Source: an uncultured Gammaproteobacteria bacterium (GTDB lineage: Bacteria > Pseudomonadota > Gammaproteobacteria > UBA6429 > Thiohalophilaceae). From it: a DNA stretch of 64,000 nucleotides. The notes beneath the pieces are model-generated. The model saw only the letters and a list, made by a program, of their open reading frames with translations. It was not told the origin of the DNA and ran no database searches. The DNA is taken from contig CALBTB010000007.1 of the NCBI GenBank assembly GCA_937967995.1, positions 1 to 64,000 on the forward strand, given 5' to 3'. Positions 60,085-64,000 of this stretch are shown piece by piece. Every line of letters begins with the position of its first letter. Position 1 is the first letter of the stretch. Position numbers and translations under genes: made by a program.

Positions 60085-60774
60085 GTGAATCATTACATAA
60101 ACAAACTGGTTTTATTCACCGCCGGATTTTCCCTGACAGCATCTGCCCTGGCCGCTGACCCTGCACTCAAGACACCGCAGCAGAAAGCCGGCTATGCAAT
60201 TGGTGTACAGATCGGTAATAACCTGAAAAATCAGGGTATCACCGACGTAGACAGCAAGGCCGTGGGCCAGGCTATTGAAGATGTCCTTGGCGACAAGACA
60301 CTGAAAATGAGTCAGCAGGATATGCAGGCGGCATTAAATGCATACCAGCAGGAAATGGCAAAAAAACAGCAGGCTAAGGCAGAGACCGAAAAGAAAAAAG
60401 GTGACGCCTTTCGTGCCAAGAATGCAAAGCGTAAGGGTGTTAAAACCACGCAATCGGGTATTCAGTACGAAATCATCAAGGCAGGTAACGGTGACAAGCC
60501 CGCTGCAGCGGATACCGTCACTGTTCACTACCATGGCACACTGATCGATGGCACCGTATTTGATAGTTCTGTTAAACGTGGTCAACCGGCGACCTTCCCG
60601 CTCAACGGCGTGATCAAGGGCTGGCAGGAAATCGTGCAGATGATGCCGGTTGGGTCCAAATGGAAAGTCGTCATACCCCCTGAACTGGCGTATGGCGAAC
60701 GTGGTGCGGGTGGTTCAATCGGCCCCAACGCGACATTGATTTTTGATATTGAGTTACTGTCGATCAAGAAATAG
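60085..60774 (+). CDS. FKBP-type peptidyl-prolyl isomerase (Mip/FkpA-like)
   Basis: A 229-residue periplasmic folding enzyme. It has a signal peptide (FTAGFSLTASALAAD), an N-terminal dimerisation domain (QQKAGYAIGVQIGNNLKNQGI), a linking lysine-rich helix and an FKBP domain (VTVHYHGTLIDGTVFDSSVKRGQPATFPLNGVIKGW, PPELAYGERGAGGSIGPNATLIFDIELL). GTG 60085 is preferred over TTG 60079 because AAGGA (60072-60076) is at the right distance. Confidence 0.95.
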   Translation: MNHYINKLVLFTAGFSLTASALAADPALKTPQQKAGYAIGVQIGNNLKNQGITDVDSKAVGQAIEDVLGDKTLKMSQQDMQAALNAYQQEMAKKQQAKAETEKKKGDAFRAKNAKRKGVKTTQSGIQYEIIKAGNGDKPAAADTVTVHYHGTLIDGTVFDSSVKRGQPATFPLNGVIKGWQEIVQMMPVGSKWKVVIPPELAYGERGAGGSIGPNATLIFDIELLSIKK

Positions 60775-60832
60775 CCTTGTATGAGAGGTCAGGTTACAAT
60801 GGCCGGCATGGGGAGTGATACAGAGACTCATC

Positions 60833-61144
60833 ATGCTGGCCAGATTCCTGCTATTTTCATTAATCATTTTTATGTCCATTGCCGTCAACATGCCGGACAG
60901 CATGATTGTACGGCTGGGATTTGATGCGAATTACCTGCTGGCTGCACTGGTTGCGGTCGTTATTGCAGCGCTAACCGTGCATCGCCGTATGTTACTCGTA
61001 CTACTGTTACTGGCCTGTACCATCGGTGCAAACCTGCCACATGAAATGGCGGATTACCTCGGACTGGATCGCGACATTCTGTTTGCTACCCTGATTGCCC
61101 TCGTCATTGTCCCGTTCTTAACCGGCCGGGTCGGTTTTCGCTGA
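60833..61144 (+). CDS. Small membrane protein of unknown function
   Basis: A 103-residue protein with four hydrophobic segments (LARFLLFSLIIFMSIAVNMP, YLLAALVAVVIAALTV, MLLVLLLLACTIGANLP, ILFATLIALVIVPFLTG). The repeated motif around NMPDSMIVRLGFD and NLPHEMADYLGLD shows an internal duplication of about 55 residues. GTG 60815 is an alternative start. No family is recognised. It is followed after 5 bp by a hypothetical gene. Confidence 0.65.
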   Translation: MLARFLLFSLIIFMSIAVNMPDSMIVRLGFDANYLLAALVAVVIAALTVHRRMLLVLLLLACTIGANLPHEMADYLGLDRDILFATLIALVIVPFLTGRVGFR

Positions 61145-61149
61145 ATGCC

Positions 61150-61587
61150 ATGATGTTTTCCCAGGACATCGTGGACTTTCTGGATCAACGCAGTCGATCC
61201 GGTAAAGCAAACTGGCAGGAGGTCAGTCCGGCGGTGAGTAATTTTGCCACCTGTCCATGTGTGATTGTGCGTCCCCGGTATTTGCATGACACACAACGAG
61301 TCAGTATCAGCGAATCACCCGCCGGGCGTTTTGTCACGATAAAACAACGCACTGGCGAGAAGACTTACCTGTTACAGGTTGTGAAGAGTGATATCACCCT
61401 GAACCAGATCGAAACACTGATCGATGAAGTTGAAGCACATGGCGGTGAGTGCAGTGTTGAAGGGGCCTTCTTTGTTATCCAGTTACCGGCGGGATATGAG
61501 CTGAATTTTACAGGTCGCGATCTGACTGGAATAAATATTTTGGCTGACCAGCAAACCGGGAATGGTGAGTCACAACCAGCTATTTGA
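61150..61587 (+). CDS. Hypothetical protein
   Basis: A 145-residue soluble protein. Segments include CPCVIVRPRYLHDTQRVSISESPAGRFVTIKQRTGEKTYLLQVVKSD and LIDEVEAHGGECSVEGAFFVIQLPAGYELNFTGRDL; the overall pattern is beta-rich. I do not recognise a family. It follows the duplicated membrane protein after 5 bp, so they may work together. Confidence 0.6.
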   Translation: MMFSQDIVDFLDQRSRSGKANWQEVSPAVSNFATCPCVIVRPRYLHDTQRVSISESPAGRFVTIKQRTGEKTYLLQVVKSDITLNQIETLIDEVEAHGGECSVEGAFFVIQLPAGYELNFTGRDLTGINILADQQTGNGESQPAI

Positions 61588-61781
61588 TTTATTTCAGTGA
61601 ATTAGAATGTAATGATTTCTTTTTAAGTCGCTTTTAATTCACTGATTTACATGGTCAAAACAAGTAAGCAGATGTTAGAGTAATAATAAGCAGTGGGCAG
61701 GTTACAGAATGTTAACTTGTTTGACGTAACGTGTTTTAGGGTGTACTTATCTAGTTTCACTTCTTAAAAAGTGCGCCTGCC
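61588..61781. other. Non-coding region with an 11-bp inverted repeat
   Basis: TCAGTGAATTA (61594-61604) and TAATTCACTGA (61636-61646) are perfect inverse copies about 31 bp apart. The rest is AT-rich; a promoter for the PilZ gene at 61782 is expected but not identified. Coordinates of the arms are accurate to a few bases. Confidence 0.5.
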
Positions 61782-62078
61782 ATGACACATACACCTGGAA
61801 ATGTACTGATGGAAAAACGGAAACACAAGCGTATCCAGTACGGTCGCACGGTGAAGGTCAAAACCGAAGCCGGACAGAACTACCGACTTGAAGTACTCGA
61901 TTACTCCATGGGTGGCATGGGGCTCGTCAGCAATATACCGTTTGAAACCGGAGAAGTGCTTGAATTTGAATCCATCATGACGCTGGACGGCGATGAACGT
62001 CTGCTCGATCTCAAGGCCGAAATTCGTCATATACAGGAACAGTTCCAGGAATACGCCTTCGGCGTCAGTTTCCTTTAA
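61782..62078 (+). CDS. PilZ-domain protein 1
   Basis: A 98-residue protein that is essentially one PilZ domain. The cyclic-di-GMP-binding motifs RxxxR (RKHKR) and DxSxxG (DYSMGG) are intact. It lacks other domains or membrane segments. It is the first of three PilZ genes in 1.4 kb, near a GGDEF enzyme. The start may be the ATG at 61782 or 61809 (MEKRKHKR), which is closer to the domain. Confidence 0.88.
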   Translation: MTHTPGNVLMEKRKHKRIQYGRTVKVKTEAGQNYRLEVLDYSMGGMGLVSNIPFETGEVLEFESIMTLDGDERLLDLKAEIRHIQEQFQEYAFGVSFL

Positions 62079-62238
62079 AAACACCATCTTGCCTTCGTTA
62101 GCAACGCGATCAATCGGCACATTCTGTGTCTGTTGGTCACGGATTATCGTTATGTGACCACAATCTGGTTTTCAGGATCGCTAAAAGCCTATATAGTGAC
62201 AGGCTAATAATAATTCAGCCTGAGCTGATAGTTGTTGG

Positions 62239-62625
62239 GTGGATCAGTTGGCAGAAAACCATATCGAAAGGCGTACTTTTCCTCGCGTGCCTGTCCAGGC
62301 ACGAATGCGGGTCTCACACACCAAACTTGGCACACTGGAAGGTTACTCACTCAACGTTTCCGATACCGGTGTTTTTATTCGACTCTCCGATCTGCCCAAA
62401 GTCCCACGCGGAGCGCACATCGGCCTGCAAATGCTGGACTCCGCCAACCCCGGTATCATTTTCAATACACGCGTCATTCATTGCTCCACCAGCGGGCTAG
62501 GGGTCGCCATTGTCGATTACGAGCTCAATGGCCGTCGCTATACGCTGGATGAGCTGCGCCGGCAGTGGCATGTCATCAAGGCGGACGTAACCAGCCGCAA
62601 TAGCACCAAAATACGTCGCTACTGA
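62239..62625 (+). CDS. PilZ-domain protein 2
   Basis: A 128-residue PilZ protein with RTFPR and NVSDTG in place of RxxxR and (D/N)xSxxG, and a C-terminal extra helix (LDELRRQWHVIKADVTSRN). It is related to the third PilZ protein along its length (ERRxFxR...DSA.P...F...VI...G.G...VDYE), so the two arose by duplication. The start at 62239 is a non-ATG (GTG) codon. Confidence 0.88.
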   Translation: MDQLAENHIERRTFPRVPVQARMRVSHTKLGTLEGYSLNVSDTGVFIRLSDLPKVPRGAHIGLQMLDSANPGIIFNTRVIHCSTSGLGVAIVDYELNGRRYTLDELRRQWHVIKADVTSRNSTKIRRY

Positions 62626-62767
62626 GCGGTTTTAGCCCGCTTTACGACAAAGGGTCGTATAAGTCCGACTAATTTACCGAAAAACAAGCTGTTAGGCGGA
62701 GATCCTAAAGCCTGAATGGTCTATATTTTAGTTCGGGCCAATTCTGGTAAATTTTCAGGGGATATAC

Positions 62768-63115
62768 GTGGCAAGCTTGTTACCGGACTATATTGAGCGG
62801 CGGTTGTTTTCACGCCACCTGGTGCATGCGCGGGTCAAACTCACTCATGGCGCCATTGGTGAAATCGTCGGCCGTAGCCGTGAAATCTCCGACAGTGGCC
62901 TGTTTGTCGAGGTCTTTCCGGTGCCCAAGTTGCCGAATGGTTCCAATATCAAGATGTATATGCTTGATTCCGCCTATCCACATATCGCCTTCAACATGAA
63001 AGTCATTCGCATCGCTTCAGACGGTATCGGGCTCATGTTCGTGGATTATGAAATCGACGGCGAACGCTTCTCCATGGAGACGCTTCGCGATCAGGTCAAA
63101 AAGAATTTAAACTAG
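62768..63115 (+). CDS. PilZ-domain protein 3
   Basis: A 115-residue PilZ protein with RLFSR and EISDSG; the first residue of the second motif is Glu where Asp or Asn is usual, so cyclic di-GMP binding might be altered. It closely resembles protein 2. The start is GTG 62768 with GGGGATAT upstream. It ends 4 bp before the next gene. Confidence 0.88.
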   Translation: MASLLPDYIERRLFSRHLVHARVKLTHGAIGEIVGRSREISDSGLFVEVFPVPKLPNGSNIKMYMLDSAYPHIAFNMKVIRIASDGIGLMFVDYEIDGERFSMETLRDQVKKNLN

Positions 63116-63119
63116 CGGC

Positions 63120-64000
63120 ATGTCGCCAATTCACATTCGAGTGCTGCGGCACTCGGCCTTTTATAGTCCATTACTTCTCAGTATCTCGGCAGGCTACCTG
63201 GCCCGGCAGGGCCTCACACCGGAATATGATGTCGCCACGGCGCAAAAGACGGTTCCGGCCGGCATTGCCAGTGGTGAGGTACAGGTGGCCCAGTCCGCGG
63301 TGGCGACGGCCTTTGCGGGTCTGGAGCGGGGTGAGCCGGTGCCGGTGCGGCATTTTGCCCAGATCAACGAGCGGGATGGCTTTTTTCTGACCCGCCGCCA
63401 GACCGGCCAAGCCTTTGCCTGGTCGGACCTCGTTGGTCAGCCCGTGCTGGTTGACCACTTTTTTCAGCCTCTGGCCATGTTCCGCTACGCCCTGCATAAA
63501 CAGGGTATGGGTCTGGAGGACCTGCAGGTGATCGATGCGGGTGATGTAGAGGCCATGGACCGGGCTTATCGGGATGGCAGCGGTGCCTATATTCATCAGC
63601 AGGGCCCTTATGCCCAGCAACTGGAGGCAGACGGGCTCGGTGAGGTGGTTGCCGCGATCGGCGAGGTCATTGGTCCGGTCGCGTTTAGCAGCCTGTGTGC
63701 TTCCCAGGCGTGGCTGCAGACGGACATGGCACAGGCCTTTATGGCGGTTTACCGGCAGGGCCTGGCGTCTGCCCGGGAGATGCCGGCCCAGGAAATGGTC
63801 CCGCTACTGACGGGCTTCTTTCCACACATCGATCCGGCGGTACTGGCCAGGACAATCCAGTCATACCAGCAACTGGGCTGCTGGCAGCCCGAGCCGGCGA
63901 TTTCAGAAATGGCTTTTGAGACGACACTGGACGTGTTCTCACACAGTGGCCAGATTTCACGTCGATATGCCTATGAGGAAATCTGCTGCCGGCCGCCGGA
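63120..64000 (+). CDS. NMT1/THI5-type ABC substrate-binding protein (partial, runs off the window)
   Basis: The frame from ATG 63120 is open to the last base (293 codons). It reads SPIHIRVLRHSAFYSPLLLSISAGYLARQGL... and continues VPAGIASGEVQVAQSAVATAFAGLERGE, HFAQINERDGFFLTRRQ, which follows the NMT1/THI5-like fold of nitrate, taurine or thiamine-precursor binding proteins. There is no signal peptide. The ligand is unknown. The end is beyond the window. Confidence 0.8.
   Translation, partial: MSPIHIRVLRHSAFYSPLLLSISAGYLARQGLTPEYDVATAQKTVPAGIASGEVQVAQSAVATAFAGLERGEPVPVRHFAQINERDGFFLTRRQTGQAFAWSDLVGQPVLVDHFFQPLAMFRYALHKQGMGLEDLQVIDAGDVEAMDRAYRDGSGAYIHQQGPYAQQLEADGLGEVVAAIGEVIGPVAFSSLCASQAWLQTDMAQAFMAVYRQGLASAREMPAQEMVPLLTGFFPHIDPAVLARTIQSYQQLGCWQPEPAISEMAFETTLDVFSHSGQISRRYAYEEICCRPP

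Noticed and set aside
62626..62767. Cyclic di-GMP (GEMM) riboswitch between PilZ genes
   Set aside because: A small ACGAC/GTCGT stem is present, but the conserved GEMM core sequence could not be found.

Overview
The window reads as part of the chromosome of a chemolithoautotrophic proteobacterium, most likely a gammaproteobacterium. The main evidence is a complete alpha-carboxysome locus with form IA RuBisCO, a BicA-type bicarbonate transporter, a CbbR-type regulator and alpha-type McdAB positioning proteins. Nothing in the sequence fixes the genus. No rRNA, tRNA or CRISPR array was recognised.

Bases 1-23679 are most of a Tn7-like transposon whose other end lies beyond the left edge. It begins inside tnsB, followed by a TnsC/TniB-type ATPase and a long TniQ/TnsD-type target selector with four helix-turn-helix modules. 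The far end is visible as four TnsB-site-like repeats (23541-23669) and a TGT...ACA-type terminus at 23679. The cargo is metal or metalloid handling. One arm is a minus-strand run of 17 genes (15371 down to 4656) headed by an ArsR regulator. It encodes a porin, an FMN-binding protein, a lipoprotein, a MacB-like ABC exporter, an SMR pair, a TlpA-type thioredoxin, a stand-alone corrinoid-type MtrA homologue, two separate CcdA/thioredoxin sets, MerT/MerP-like proteins and a MerR regulator. The divergent arm has a second ArsR, a small periplasmic protein, a CzcCBA-type RND pump, a PII-like protein, a DUF411 protein and a CDF transporter.

Bases 24.9-43.8 kb are a carbon-concentration island. It holds csoS1D-nudix-bicA, then cbbL-cbbS-csoS2-csoSCA-csoS4A-csoS4B-csoS1-csoS1-bfr-like-acRAF-mcdA-mcdB. 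A convergent sigma54-type response regulator and its histidine kinase follow. Divergent from the kinase is an excellent sigma54 promoter driving a USP-like gene and a second SulP transporter, and then cbbR. A 75-bp element is duplicated without gaps upstream of csoS1D and of cbbL, which suggests the two operons are co-regulated.

Bases 43.9-64 kb are general chromosomal genes: a di-haem peroxidase-like protein, small hypotheticals, GST/HxlR, a rhomboid protease, an ExeA-FHA ATPase, DUF302 and cytochrome c-DUF302 proteins, a bactofilin, a cobalamin-type binding protein, SlyX, DUF523/DUF1722, an SGNH lipase, a Tat-exported superoxide reductase, a GGDEF protein, an FKBP isomerase, three PilZ proteins and the start of a NMT1/THI5-type binding protein.
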